Origin: Paulownia fortunei
Lineage: Eukaryota > Streptophyta > Magnoliopsida > Lamiales > Paulowniaceae
Length of the DNA stretch: 64,000 nucleotides
Assembly (NCBI GenBank): GCA_019321725.1
Contig: CM033105.1
Span: forward strand, 10,181,632 to 10,245,631
Direction of reading: 5' to 3'
Of the stretch, positions 38,101 to 50,112 are shown one piece after another. Positions within the stretch are counted from its first letter, which is position 1; every line of letters starts with the position of its first letter. The translations under genes and the position numbers were made by a program. Under the pieces are notes generated by a model, which saw only the letters and a list, made by a program, of their open reading frames with translations, was not told the DNA's origin and searched no databases.

Positions 38101-38141
38101 AGTTTTGGCTGGATAAGATTCTTCGCACTGCAGCATATCAG
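28465..38141 (+). CDS. NUP205: NUP205 nuclear pore scaffold protein, copy 1, exons 1-9 (partial)
   Basis: The encoded protein matches my knowledge of plant NUP205, a roughly 1,850-residue alpha-solenoid of the inner-ring nuclear pore scaffold. Exons: 28465-28605, 29190-29285, 30615-30689, 30965-31069, 31150-31260, 36007-36166, 36771-36856, 37707-37829 and 37914-38141. All introns are GT...AG; all are phase 0 except the phase-1 intron after exon 6. Together they give 375 codons with no stop. Recognisable blocks are [17 protein letters not shown] (exon 1), [16 protein letters not shown] (exon 3), [20 protein letters not shown] (exon 4), [17 protein letters not shown] (exon 6) and [15 protein letters not shown] (exon 9). 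ATG 28465 was chosen because it matches the family N-terminus. The next expected exon (starting near 'DEDMIYMYNAYLHKL' in relatives) is absent before the gap at 39315 and from there to the second copy. This copy is therefore either truncated or an assembly duplicate. Intron 5 is 4.7 kb because of transposon insertions. Confidence 0.9.
29105..29134 (+). repeat. (CAT)10 microsatellite in NUP205 intron 1
   Basis: Ten perfect CAT units. They explain the false poly-His ORF reading here. The second copy (57742-57771) has exactly ten units too, although such tracts normally change length fast. Confidence 0.95.
32458..34064. mobile_element. Pack-MULE (Mutator-like, non-autonomous) in NUP205 intron 5
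   Basis: A 1,607-bp element with terminal inverted repeats at 32458-32597 and 33926-34064. Both ends start GGGATAATTTCAATTTTGGT, with 3 mismatches in the first 43 bases and weaker similarity to about 140 bp. It is flanked by a perfect 9-bp target duplication, TTAATTTTA, at 32449-32457 and 34065-34073. Long TIRs plus a 9-bp duplication define Mutator-like elements. The interior is host gene sequence (an LRR receptor kinase) and there is no transposase, hence Pack-MULE. It lies in the intron with its captured gene antisense to NUP205. Confidence 0.92.
32666..33911 (-). pseudogene. Captured LRR receptor-like kinase fragment
   Basis: Read on the minus strand from 33911 to 32666 this follows the order of a plant LRR-III receptor kinase (RLK902 / At5g58300-like). 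First come an N-terminal LRR cap and first repeat ('[16 protein letters not shown]', about 33705-33750). Then LRRs in broken frames (33455-33600) and a last LRR with '[16 protein letters not shown]' (about 33360-33410). A degraded membrane and juxtamembrane stretch follows (33000-33230), then the kinase N-lobe with VLVKRLKDV and '[14 protein letters not shown]' (about 32715-32880). It ends after 'SAFLHGN', so the catalytic C-lobe (HRD, DFG) is missing. There are several frameshifts. No intron is visible, consistent with capture from a single large exon or from processed sequence. It cannot encode a working receptor; a small-RNA role against the parental gene is possible but unproven. Confidence 0.85.
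34250..34305 (+). repeat. 28-bp tandem duplication in intron 5
   Basis: The unit beginning CATATATTGATAAAATTAG occurs twice back to back. The second gene copy has the same pair at 62887-62942. Confidence 0.85.
34570..35620. mobile_element. Possible hAT-like or MITE element in intron 5
   Basis: The left side reads GAAGTTTTTGAAACCGGTAT near 34571. The right side, inverted, reads CAAGGTTTTTAAAAACCGTA near 35618. Both are followed inward by 'GGTACGGT'-rich sequence. Such ends recall hAT-derived elements. No clear 8-bp target duplication was found and no transposase is encoded, so the call is tentative. The second copy's left end is present from about 63207. Confidence 0.4.
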
Positions 38142-39314
38142 GTTGGTGATTAATGTTTTTATTGGACAGATGTAGTGATAAATGAAGCATTAATGAACTC
38201 TTTAAATCTCAGTTTGATTCCAAGGGTGAATAGAATTGCAAGCTCCTTAATTTAATTTTGATCAGCCTCTTGACTGGAAGACACACTTCCTGATGTCTCC
38301 TAAAATTAATATTGTATTGAAACCTCATCCGCTGCCTTCTCTGCAGATGGATTCTATGTAAAAACCTTTGGTTTATGTTGCCATCTCATATGCTGCAGAT
38401 CTTTTAATTGAAGGATATATAATTGTTCATTTCTTTTTTTCTTCAATCGTGTTTTTGGTTGATTTACCGTACGCGAGTTCAAAATTTCTTTTTAATCATG
38501 AATTTGAATGTAACAGAGTTGCTAGTTTCCAAGTTTAATTTACAGCTTCTTTCTATGGCATAAAAAGGAATACTTGAACATTTGGTTTTTCATAGCTAGG
38601 GGTTGGCAGCTTCTCAATCCCCCATCATTTGTTTTTCAATCTAATGGCAATAGGCCATAGAAACATGGATTTGATTTCTGTTCTTTGGTTTGTTTTCTGC
38701 CTTTTGATTCCATAGGTGACGTACTTAAGAAATACTTCTTCAAAACCTAACTAGGAATAGTTCTGAGTTATCTCATCCTGACAAACTCTGAAATGGGACC
38801 AACATTGGAGGCACCACCTCATTTTCAATTGGCTTTGTAGTTGCGGGTGGTGGGGGTTGGGGAGGCGGTGGTGTATATGTTTTAAGGTTATGGTTTTGAT
38901 CATAGCTCAGTGCTTGAATGTGTGGACATGATATGGCACAAGCGTCCCCAGAAACCATTTTAGTGCTAAGAATACTTCTGTTCGGTTACATGTGGGGCCT
39001 AATTTGTTATATTTTGTAGCATATGCAGATCTTAAATATTGTTGTATGACTTGCTCTAGTGGAGTGATTTTCTTTTAAAGCAAAGTTGATAGGTGAAGTT
39101 CCATCAAAAGTGCAAAAATATCAGTATATATATATATATTTAATCTATTTTCTATTTCCTTTCCTTTTCTCCTTTTGCTTCCCCCTGCCAATGAAAAATT
39201 GATGGATGTATTCTTGCTTGGGATTTGCATTCTATATTTGAAGGCTGAAAAATGTTATGAATGTACTAGAAATTCTTTTACGAAATTTATATATTGTTTT
39301 CAATGTTCTATTTT
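38142..39314 (+). other. NUP205 intron 9 (5' part) up to the assembly gap
   Basis: Begins with donor GTTGGT at 38142. I searched for the next NUP205 exon in all frames by eye and found none. It holds a (TA)n run near 39126-39138 and no mobile element I recognise. The minus-strand ORF at 38773-38958 is a proline-rich chance reading of a G-rich stretch. Confidence 0.6.
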
Positions 39315-39414
39315 NNNNNNNNNNNNNNNNNNNNNNNNNNNNNNNNNNNNNNNNNNNNNNNNNNNNNNNNNNNNNNNNNNNNNNNNNNNNNNNNNNNNNN
39401 NNNNNNNNNNNNNN
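39315..39414. other. Assembly gap, exactly 100 N
   Basis: One hundred Ns, the usual placeholder for a gap of unknown size. NUP205 intron 9 lies on the left and retrotransposon gag on the right, so the true distance and even the adjacency are unproven. ORF readings crossing it are meaningless. Confidence 0.99.
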
Positions 39415-40420
39415 TCAGGAGATTCGATGCCAATTTAAGCAAGGACAGGGGCAACAATGGGTTGGAAATGAAAAGAAGAGACCAATTAAAATGCAGAATC
39501 AAAAATCTCAATTCCAACCAAGACAAGGGTAATAATAGTGGTATCAGAGTAAGCGTACAAAGATAGATCAATGCAAAGCACCAATGTCACAATCTTCTCG
39601 CCCTAAATGTGGTGGCCAGCACAGTGGAGTCTGCCATACAGAGACTAGAACCTACTTTGTGTGTGGGAAGGTTGGACATATTGCCAGAGTATGCCTAGAT
39701 AAGCCAAATCTAATAGGACAAAGAAAAGTTCCAACTAGAGTCTTAACCATCACTAGATCAAATGTTGAGGCACCCATCAATAGTAATAGGTAAATTCTCT
39801 ATCTTTGATATTCGAGAGTTTGTATTGTTTGATTCTGGAGCTACACACTCATTTATATCCATTGAGTATGTGAAGAGGCTGGGTAGAGTACCTGATACTG
39901 TTGAGGTCAGTTACAATATGATAATTCCTTCTCGAGATTCAAAACAAACTAACCATGTTTTAAGAGATTGTGTTATTTCCATTAAAGGTAGAGAACTCTA
40001 TGTTGATTTAATTGTATTGGCCATGAATGACTATGATATGATTTTGGGTATGGATTGGTTGTCAAAGTATCGTGCTACTATAGATTTTTAGATAAAGATA
40101 ATAACTTTTCAACCTCCTAAAGAGGAATCGTTCACCTTTATTAGAATCGTAAAAAGCTATAAATTCATGATTATATCAGCATTGAAAGCATAAAGATTAT
40201 TACATAGTAGCTATGAGGATATTTGGTGAGTGTATGAGCATTAAAAAATAAAACCATCCGATCCTTAATGAAGTGCTAATTGTTCGGGAGTATCTAGAAG
40301 TATTTCCTGATGATCTTCATGGATTACCGCCAGACCATGAGATAGAGTTTGTCATTGAAGGGGTAAGCCCGAAAGCTTTGAATTTGAATTCATTTGTTGT
40401 GGCCTACAAAGAATTGTAAG
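39415..40420 (+). pseudogene. Ty3/gypsy gag-protease-RT fragment
   Basis: Contains a zinc knuckle at about 39650-39695 (YFVCGKVGHIARVC, where the first Cys of CX2CX4HX4C is Tyr). Next is an aspartic protease with an intact active site, FDSGATHSF (about 39825-39855), and 'DYDMILGMDWLSKYRATI' (about 40030-40085), then a stop at 40090. Decayed sequence leads to the start of RT ('EYLEVFPDDLHGLPPDHEIE', about 40290-40350), cut near 40420. It is much better preserved than the pol at 44-48 kb. The left end is at the assembly gap. No LTR is attached. Confidence 0.85.
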
Positions 40421-40424
40421 GTGT

Positions 40425-42073
40425 AGAATTAGGATGCCGGATCTTCAGCTGCCTACAAAGAGATCCTTGCACTGTTCAAATTTTGAGACGCTCTATTTAA
40501 TTAGAGGAATCCATTCTTTTTTGTCCTTTATTTCACATACCAATCTGGTACTCATTCAAAATGTCTTTTTTCTTTCAGAAGTGGTAAAGAACAACAGGGA
40601 AAGACCCGGCCGACCAGCCCAGGACTCATAGGTAAGCTTTCTTTATTTAAGAGAGAATGGAAAGTGAGTCGAAAGGCTTCCATTTTTGTTCTTGGTATGG
40701 GGGCTTTCACGCCCCTACAAAAATTGTGTGGGAGTCATCCTCGAAGAGACTTCCCAAATGACCATATCGAGGAATTCTATCGTACTGGGTCTATTATACA
40801 GGGAAAGACATCAGTTGTCTCAGAAAAGCAAAGCTTCTAGCTCATATTCAAGCTCAGAGTGGTATACTGTCCCAAAGGAAAGTACTAGTTCTCCCCATTG
40901 GTTTTTTCCTATGCTCTCTGAAAAAAGTCTTCTGTCCCATCCCTTTCTCTTTCATCCAAGCTAATTGAATTAGTAATCGATGCTAACAAGCACCCGTACT
41001 CTCTTACATATGTTATGAACTACCTGGGAAAGATGAATAATCAATCCTTCCGGAATGCCCAACTGATTGACTACTACATCTATGGATGGGACTGATCCCA
41101 AAAGAGAGGTATGTCTTTCTGGTTATGAAATCGCTTAGGTTGAACAGGAAGTCGATGATGCCATAAGTCAAGCAGGAGACCGGGGATTCATTCTTAATCT
41201 CCTATTCTGATATATACCATGGTAACAAAGAAAGGTCCCTCTTGGACAGTTGCAAAGAAAGGTGACCAAAATTCTTCTATCGTATCACCTCTAAAGGTAA
41301 TACGTGATGGTTATTTTTCTTGAAATTTCTATTAAAGAGAAGGTGATTTTAGCTCCTACCTTTCGAAGGAAAGGAGAGTGGGTGAGCGGGCTCCTTTCAC
41401 TGTGAAAGTTGCAGATCTCTTTGCCCCCTTCTTAAAAAAATCCCAATAATACGTGTTTATAAACTGCCTGTACACGCGTGGGCTCTCCATTTACGTAGCT
41501 TCCTGGATCTCCCATAATAAGCGAGAGTGGTTCCGCCGAATGAAGTTTTAGTTGGTTTATTTTTGTATGATGATTGCTCGCGAACCTACCTTGATAGATC
41601 ATTCCTTCAGAACCTGTGTGTCTTTACCAACTTGGTCCGCTCAGTGAGCGCTCACCTCTCTGTGTGGGAGAGGGGAATAAGGAGGTAGCATCATAGGGAC
41701 ACGAGCTTTCTCTTTCTTTTTTCTTTTCAATTTTGGATAACTCTATGGAGTGGTACATGGGAGATGAGTCCTGCAGTGATAAAGTCTGGAAGTAACTGTG
41801 ATTATAAGAATGAGAGGATTGAACTTTCTCGGCCCTTTTTTTCTTGATAGTGGGACGAGTTCGAGATGGCCCTTGAGCTTGGTCTTCTGCTCTAGGATCT
41901 CTTGTAAACCCCCATGATTTGATAAAGGGAAGATATTAGGAGAAGCAGTGAGTGGAGATTCCCCTGCAGAGAGTCGGATGAGGGGTGACCTTCACATCTA
42001 GTTTGGAGGGCGGGGATATCCCGACCCTACTATCATTAATAGATCAATTTTTCCACTCTGCCCCAGCTGACAA
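40425..42073. other. Probable nuclear mitochondrial DNA insertion (NUMT)
   Basis: A 1.65-kb block with clearly higher G+C and a different texture from everything around it. Stretches such as 'gaaaggcttccatttttg', 'gcgctcacctctctgtgtg' and 'gtagcttcctggatctccc' look like plant mitochondrial intergenic DNA. No mitochondrial gene was recognised, so the call rests on composition and style. The ORFs inside (40434, 40686, 41985) have no known domain. It ends exactly where the A LTR begins (42074). Confidence 0.5.
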
Positions 42074-44253
42074 TGTAATACCCAATCCTCACACTACTCA
42101 CTTGGCCAATGTAATTCATGCATTACATGCTACTTATATGCTAATTTGCATTAATATTTACATGGCATCTTATATAGCATTCTTAATCGTTAGACCTCTA
42201 ATGCTATCACATGATATTAGTGGTTGAGAGGAAATTCAATATTTAGATAAGAGAAATGATATATTGGTCAATCTATTGGATATTCATAGGTTATATGTTA
42301 TAATTTTAGAAGTAATTAAAGGTATTAGTAGTAAGCTTATATGTTTTTGATGACAAACATTTAATAGAAAATACTTGTGGCAAAAACTATCACTTTACTA
42401 TTTTCTTGTATTTTAGGCTTCAAAGGTGTATGGTATGTTGAATAAAACCTATAATTATTACCATTTACATGTCCATATATGAGTTAAGAGTATTGGAATG
42501 AATTTTGATCAGTTAAAAATTGAAATAGAGCATGATATTGGAGAAACACTCAAACTGCCAAAGTAGCAAAATCTGTTTTGGTGTGCTGTGAAGGAGACTG
42601 AATTAGGGGAGCTAAATCCATGAGTTTTGGCAATTCTATGGCATGGTTATATGTTTTTATATGTTAGATAAGTGTGTTAAAATTTTTAGAGTGAATAAAT
42701 ATGCCTAAGGATGCTAAAATTGCTATGAAACTTAATGTGACAGCAAGGAAAATAGAAGATGGAAATCTGTTCCATTTTACTTTTTGGCATGTTCCAACAT
42801 ATCTATGGTAAAATTGATGTTTAGCATTTAGAGAACTGTTAGAAGTGTTATAACACATTAATTAGGTGATTTTATCATACATTTAAGATGAGAAATTAAG
42901 GTACTTAGGAGATTGTATTAGGTTTTAGTCCCTAAGTAGTAAAGTTTGATTGTTACATAGTTAAATTGAAATTCAAGGTCCTTGTATAGGATTAAGCATA
43001 ATCAACTTGTTGATTGAGGATAGTGATTGATATCTTATATTTTTATTGATTATTCACACCTAAGGTTGGGGAGTAACACCTAAGAAACTAAGAAGTAAGA
43101 TACGATCGATTAAAGGTAAGTGAAAATTTATTTGCAACTACAATGCATGGACATAGTATTTCTTGCCTTATCTATATTAAAAATGATCCTTGTGTCTTGA
43201 TGAGTGTATTATGAGTATTATAAATATCTTATAGTGCATAGGTTGCTTGGATGATGGGATATGGGATCCGTTGCGTCATTAAACATGCAATTCATCAGCA
43301 TTTACACGTGCATGCATAACACGTGCTCACAGTTGAGGTTTTTCATGCATGACATTATTTTCAGAAAGAAAATATTTTGGTTGGCCACTACCAGTGCACC
43401 GAGGCATGCGAGGCATACTTATGTGATATTTTGGGGCACCACAAGTGTTACTTCTCAGAGGATCATAGGGGTTGACAAGGGATGTGCCTCTGGTGGTCAC
43501 AAGAGGGTGGATCTATTGACTCTGCTGGTGGGAAGACTTCTGGAGGATCACAAGGGAAGATAGGGGGTGGACCTCTGGTGATCCCAGGAGATGGCCCCTG
43601 GACCGAGTCAACTTGTTTATGGCCATGTGATTATTGATATTGTTTAGAGTTCTATCCAGTACATAGTAGGTAGGCCAAGGGCCCAGTGATGGAAAATGAT
43701 TTTGAATGAACTGTTTTGGTTTAGAAGCTTGCATTCCTAGCGTGATTTCATAGAGATGCATCACATATATGTTAGATTATCGCTTCAGCATGCATGATTT
43801 TCACTTAGTGAGCATTAGCTCAAATAGTTCATGCATTGTAGGTAAACATGGTGAGACTTGAGACCTTTAGTTTACTGGGCTGGCTATGGAGCTTCTACAG
43901 GCTTTCAAAGATTGATGTACATGGATAATGACCTATTGGGGCTATTTTATAGGCTGTGCTTTTGATTTTATGGTCTATTGTATTATATTAGTGACCTTAT
44001 CCTGTATATATCACTTTCAAAACTCCATTGTAAATGGGTCTGAGTCTTGTGATGATTTTGATAGACCTTTTATCATTTAAATAATTATCTATCTATATGC
44101 AGTGTTACTGGATGTTAAAGCACTTTACTATATCTTAGTTATGTCAAACTAACTAGCTAGAAAAAAAAAGTTATACACATGCATACATGCACAAATTATG
44201 TCGCACAGGTTGTTTATATATATTTGTATACATATTTTTGGGAGGTTGTCACA
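42074..44253 (+). mobile_element. Family A LTR, plus strand, 2.18 kb (5' LTR)
   Basis: Begins TGTAATACCC and ends GGAGGTTGTCACA, followed at once by a primer site, so it is the 5' LTR of a plus-strand element. Compared with 18502-21377 it has lost about 650 bp near 42340. The ORFs at 43261-43563 and 43513-43764 come from LTR sequence repeated in other A copies and are not genes. Confidence 0.8.
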
Positions 44254-44256
44254 GAG

Positions 44257-44270
44257 TGATATCAGAGCCC
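44257..44270 (+). other. Primer-binding site, tRNA-iMet, one mismatch
   Basis: TGATATCAGAGCCC, against TGGTATCAGAGCCC in the canonical site, three bases after the LTR end. Confidence 0.8.
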
Positions 44271-46706
44271 GATTTGTGGTTTTATAGACTGTCCATGTAC
44301 ATGATCTTTGAAACGGGTGGAGCACAACCATGCCAGTAAGTTTTATTTGTTGTATAATTCATTTTGTATTTCATGAATAATATTAGCCATGTGTTTTAAG
44401 ATTTTGTATAAAATAATATTGAGGCAGACTCATCAGTAATAACAGGTATATAATTTATGTTTGATATTCTATCTTTGGAGCTACATATTCTCTATAATCT
44501 ACTAAGTATGTAATAAGACTGGATAGGGAACTTGATATATATATGAGGTCAGTTTCAATGTTTTAATTCTTTTTGGAGGTTCAAGATCAACTAATTAGAT
44601 TTTAAGAGCCATAGGTTAATTTTGTTATATTGGCTAGGATTATGATATAACCTTTTATGTTGATTGATTTATAGGCATTGTGGATTATTTCAGGATTATT
44701 AAGACTTTTAAATTCTAGGTGATTAGAAATTTTATGAAGGCCATAGCAGGAAAATATTTACTATTTGCAGAAAATAAAGAAGATTGTCAAATTATAATTT
44801 TCTACAGTTACCGTGAAAGAGAGTAGTAAGAAAGAGTTATTATTATCAATCTTTGGGATTATTATCAAATTATAATTTCTCCTTAATTGTTACCGCTTTA
44901 TTACATCATACATGTAGATAAAGGAAATTTGAATGGTTCGCTAAGTGGGAAGAAATCTCTAATTACTTAAAGAGAATTAATTTAAGCTTTGATAGTGACT
45001 CCAACTTTAAATATAAGTTATGTATTGTGTATAGTGGTGCTATCTCATTGTGTTTTGGTATATGTTTGATGCAATGTGGAAAGTTACTCTACACTCTTCG
45101 AGTTAATTAGATTATTTTGGTAATACTACATGTGACATTACAAAACCAAAGTACTTGAAATGTGTATATACTCAAAAGCAGTTGAACTTGAAGAAATGAT
45201 GAATATTATTAGTAAGTGAATATATTGTATGATCTATATAACTATAAATGTCATTGGAATGAAATGTCTCAATAGACTAATATTCATAGAAATTTTACAT
45301 CATAAACTATTATGGGAATTGAGGGTTGTATAGAGGATGAATTAGAGTAAATGGTGGATTATATGTTTATTAATATTTTGGTAAGACTGATTTTGATTGA
45401 TCCAATTTCAAATGCTCAAAATAAGGTTGATGAAAGGTTAAGACTAAGATGAAAGGCATAAAAGGCACTTAAATAGATTTTTGTAATAAGTGATAATAAT
45501 CTCTTAATAAGAGATAGATGTGAAAATGAGGGATAAGAAATTACAAGACTAAGTTTTAGGTGATGATCATGTACCATTTTATTTATTTTATTTAGTGGTA
45601 TGAATGATGTTTGTGATCTCAAGAAAATGTACAGATATCGGATACTCGACGAGCTATTATGGAATATATTATTAATATTTGGTTTGCCACTAAATAAAGG
45701 GATATATATAAAAGTGCATATGTAGGAATGATTTAGTTTTGCTTTTATTTTCAAGTGGAAATGGGAAAGCATTTATGAATTTTGTATATGCTAACGGAAT
45801 TGGGTTATTGTTCATAGGTTAAGTAAATATGCTCATTCTTTGTCAATTTACCCTAGGTATTCCATGGAAATATATCGAAAGATAAATGTATAAGAAGTGG
45901 TTAGACTTTATGGTTTATTAGTGTCTCTTAGTTCTGATGTAAAATTAAGATCTTTGTTCACTTCCTAGAAGATCTTAAATTAGTTATTGGGAACAAAATT
46001 ATATTTTAGTATTGTGATCATCCATGCATCAATGGGCAATCAGAACAAACAAATTAGACTTTGCAAGATATGCTTAGAGCTTGTTCATTAGATTGTTGAT
46101 GTCAATTGAGAAAAAAATTCCTTGGGTAGAATTTTTTATAACAACAGTGATAAGGCTACTTGTGATAGTTCTCTATGGGGATTATATGATAGAAAATATA
46201 GGTCATTATTTTATTGAAATGAATTTGGTGTTCTTTTAGGCTAAATATGGTTTGGGAAATGATAGAAGTGGTAGAACAAATTGCAAATGTATGGAAACTA
46301 GTTAGAGGTGACCACAAAGTTATGCCGATTAAAGAGGAATATCGTTGCAATTTATGATAGGGATCAAATTTTTTTGAAGGTGTTTCCAATGAAAGGATTT
46401 GTGTGGCTTGGGCAGAAAAATAAAATAAAATTTTGGGGATGTTACACAAACTTAATCCTAAGTACATTGGTTTATTTTACATTACTGAGAGAATTAGGAT
46501 ATTGATTATAAACTCGACCTCTTTATATTAACGTCTTGAGTTCACAATGTTTAATGTGTTCATTTTAAGGAAGTATATCATGAATCTATCTCATTTATTG
46601 AAAAATGAACCAATAGAACTAAATTAAGGTCGGAGATATGAAGAAAGACCTATAGAGATTTTAGTAAGGGATGTAAAGCAACTTTAGAATGAGTGTCTAT
46701 GAGCAA
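44271..46706 (+). pseudogene. Family A Ty3/gypsy pol remnants, plus strand
   Basis: Severely decayed coding sequence. Protease remnants lie at about 44460-44560, RNase H-like 'SGAISLCFGICLMQCGK' at about 45030-45080 and the integrase core from about 45800. The last includes a 'RLSKYAHSL'-like block, a block corresponding to 'VSIVSDRDPRF' near 45920, and 'SMGNQNKQI' near 46030. The integrase C-terminal part has 'VFPMKGFVWLGQK' (about 46380-46420), then a chromodomain-region remnant to about 46690. Stops and frameshifts occur every few dozen codons. The stretch 45822-46706 is the unpaired centre of the large palindrome; to its left the sequence recurs inverted at 46707-48372. Confidence 0.75.
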
Positions 46707-48372
46707 TAACCTATGAACAATAACCCAATTCCATTATCATATACAAAATTCATGAATGCTTTCCCATTTCCACTTGAAATAAAAGCAGAACTAAATCATT
46801 CCTACATATGCACTTTTACATATATCCCTTTTTTTTAGTGGCAAATCAAATATTAACAATATATTCCATAATAGATTATCCAGTATCCGATATCTGTACA
46901 TTTTCTTAAGATCACAAACATCATTCATACCACTACATAAAATAAATACCCAATAATATCACTAACCCATAAAAAATTTTCTTATTTCTATTACATTTAT
47001 TTGTCATCCGTATTTTAGTAGAACCTTGAAGTTTTGAATAGTTACAAGGACACTTCTTAAGACAACTACCAGTTCTAAAGATAAATATTGTATTACATAA
47101 CCAAAAGATTACATTTAATAAATTGAACAAATAATTTTCTACTTCCTTAGAGTTTCCAAGATCATATTGAAAGGTTAATCATATTTATCCTCGTTGTACA
47201 CTAATATATCATCGATGAATATCACCCCAAACATACCCATATAGAATCATCAAACACATTATTCATCATGCATATCAAAATAGTTAGGGCATTAGTCAAT
47301 CCAATGGTACAACAAGAAATTCATAATTAATTCAAACTTAAAATCAATCCTCAAGATCACAGTAGCTCCTCTTAATTTATCAAATAAACCTTAGTATGAA
47401 AAATTTATACTTATTACAAATTATTACTCAATTCATTTACAATAAATAATACATATCCTCAAGATTCATCTTTCTTCTAGGTGCATATGAAGTGGAGCGT
47501 GTTTAGGAGAAGCACTAGACCTTAATGCCATGCTCAACATTATAACAATATCACTCAAGGTTCATCGAATTCCAATAGGTGTATATGATAAACTAAAAGA
47601 GAAATTAGATTTGTTCTTACAACTATATCAGGATAAAATCAATTTATTAGTCAATAGCATGCCTAAAAACTTCTTTTCAATAAGTATCAAGAGATGTAAG
47701 ATCACATAAAATGATTTTTAGTAAAGTTGGTCATTTCTAAAAATTCTAATACAACCCAAAGATTGATAATAATAACGCTTTCTTACTACTCCCTTTCACG
47801 GTAACTGTAGAAACTTATAATTTGACAATCTTTTTTATTTTCTATAAATAGTAAATATTTTCCTGCTATGGCCTCCATAAAATTTCTAAATTTTCATCAC
47901 CTAAAATTAAAAGTCTTAATAATCCTGAAATAATCCACAATGCATAATTCTCAATAAATCAATCAATACAAAAGGTTATATCATAATCCTAGCCAATATA
48001 ACAAATTAACCTATAGCTCTTAAAATCTAATTAGTTGATCTTGAACCTCCAAAAGGAATTAAAACATTGAAACTAACCTCATATATATATCAAGTTCCCT
48101 ATCCAGTCTTATTACATACTTAGTAGATCATAGAGAATGTGTAGCTCCAAAGATAGAATATCAAACATAAATTTTATACCTGTTATTATTGATGAGTCTG
48201 CCTCAACATTATTTCATACAAAATCTTAAAACACATGGCCAATATTATTCATGAAATACAAAATGAATTATACAACAAATAAAACTTACTGGCATAGTTG
48301 TGCTCCACCAATTTCAAAGCTAATGTACATGGACAGTCTACAGAACCACAAATCGGGCTCTAATAGCACACT
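46707..48372 (-). pseudogene. Family A Ty3/gypsy pol remnants, inverted partner
   Basis: Reverse-complement counterpart of 44254-45821. On the minus strand an RT catalytic block VIFIDDILVYNEDKYD is readable at about 47179-47226. Just upstream on that strand is 'YEFLVVPLGLTNAL' (about 47265-47315). A decayed primer site ('TGCTATTAGAGCCC') lies near 48354-48367. There are frequent stops and no working protein. The RT block is better preserved here than in the left arm. Confidence 0.75.
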
Positions 48373-50112
48373 TTCACAACCTCCCAAAAAAATATGTATA
48401 CATATATATAAACAACATGTGTAACATAATTTGTGCATGTATGCGTATGTATAACTTTTTTTTCTTGCTAGTTAGTTTGACATAACACTGATAAAGCAAA
48501 GTGCTTTAACATCCGATAACACTGTATATTTAAATCATAAAAAAGTTTATCAAAATTATCACAAAACTCATACTCATTTACAATGGAGTTTTGAAAGTGA
48601 TATACAGGATAAGGTTATTATTATAATACAATAGACTGTAAAATCAACAGCACAACCTACAAAATAGCCCCAATAGGTCATCATCTATGTACATCGATCT
48701 TTGAAAGCCTATAGGAGCTCCACAGCCAGCCCAGTAAACTAGAGGTCTCAAGTCTCACCATGCTTACCTACAATGCATGAACTACGTGAGCTAATGCTCA
48801 GTAAGTGAAAATCATGCATGCTGAAGCGATAATCTAACATATATGCGATGCATCTCTATGAAATGACACCAGGAATGCAAGCTCCTGACCCAAAACAGTT
48901 TATTCAAAATCATTTTCTATCAGTGGGCCCTTGGCCTACCTATTATACACCAGATAGAGCTCTAAACAATATCAATAATCAAATGACCATAAACAAATTG
49001 ACTCAGTCCAGGGGCCATCTCCTGGGATCAGTAGAGGTCCACCCCTTGTCTTCTCCTGTAATTCTCCAGAAGTCTTCCTACTAGCGGAGTCAATAAGGGC
49101 ACAGTCACGTAGTTCACCCTCTCGTGACTACCAGAGGCACACCCCATATCAACCCCTATAATCCTCTGAGAAGTAACACTCGTGGCACCCCAAAATATCA
49201 CATATGCACACCTCGCATACCTCGGTGCACTAATAGTGGCCAACCAAAATATTTTCTTTCTAAACATAATATCATGCATGCAAAACGTCAACTATGAGCA
49301 TGTGTTATGCATGCACATGTAAATACTGATGAATGTCATGTTTAATGACATAACAGACCTCATATCCCATCATCCAAGCAATGTATACATTATAATATAT
49401 TTATAATACTCATAATACACTCATCAAGATACAAGGATCACATTTAATATAGATAAGGCAAGAAATATTATATCCATGAATTGTAGTTGCAAATGGATTT
49501 TCACTTACCTTTGATCCGTTGTTTGTTACTTCTAGGTTTCTTAAGTATTACTCCCTAACCCTAGATGTGAAAATATCTATAGAAATACAAGATATCAATC
49601 ACCATCCTCAATTAAGAAGCTCATTAACCTAATGTAGTATAAAAATCTTGAATCTGAATTTAATTAAACAACCTTACCACTTAGAAACTATAACCAAATA
49701 CAACCTTCCACGCACCTTTGTTCCACGTCTTAAATATATACTAACCTCACTTAATTGATGTATTATAACTCTTATAACATTCTCCTAAAATTTAGGGATC
49801 AAATTAACCGCATCTATGTTGGAACATGTTAATGAACTAAATGTGACAGATTCACAACTTCACATTTTCTTGCTGCCACTTTAAGTTTCATAGCAATTTC
49901 AGCATCTTTAGGCGTATTTATTCACTCTAAACATTTTACCACACTTAGCTAACATATAAAAACATATAACCATAACATAGAATTGCAAAATGCATGGATT
50001 TAGCTCCCCTAATTCAGTATCCCTCACAGCACACCAAAACAGATTTTGCTACTTTGGCACTTTGAGTGTTTCTCTAATATCATGCCCTATCTCAATTTCT
50101 AACGGATCTAAA
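48373..50112 (-). mobile_element. Family A LTR, minus strand, 3' part
   Basis: Inverse of about 42500-44253. Its end (GGTTGTGAAAG on the minus strand) is at about 48373 beside the decayed primer site. It is split at 50113 by a D repeat and resumes at about 52328. The ORFs at 48848-49084 and 49028-49291 are the same LTR readings as those at 43.3-43.7 kb. Confidence 0.75.

Noticed and set aside
39175..39571. ORFs crossing the run of N
   Set aside because: Most residues are unknown; no coding claim can be made across an assembly gap.
43261..43764. ORFs in the A LTR with look-alikes at 48848-49291 and 480-665
   Set aside because: They recur because the LTR recurs, in frames broken differently in each copy; not proteins.
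45416..45772. 118-codon minus-strand ORF
   Set aside because: It lies opposite decayed pol of the A element and has no domain; its mirrored copy in the right arm is not open.
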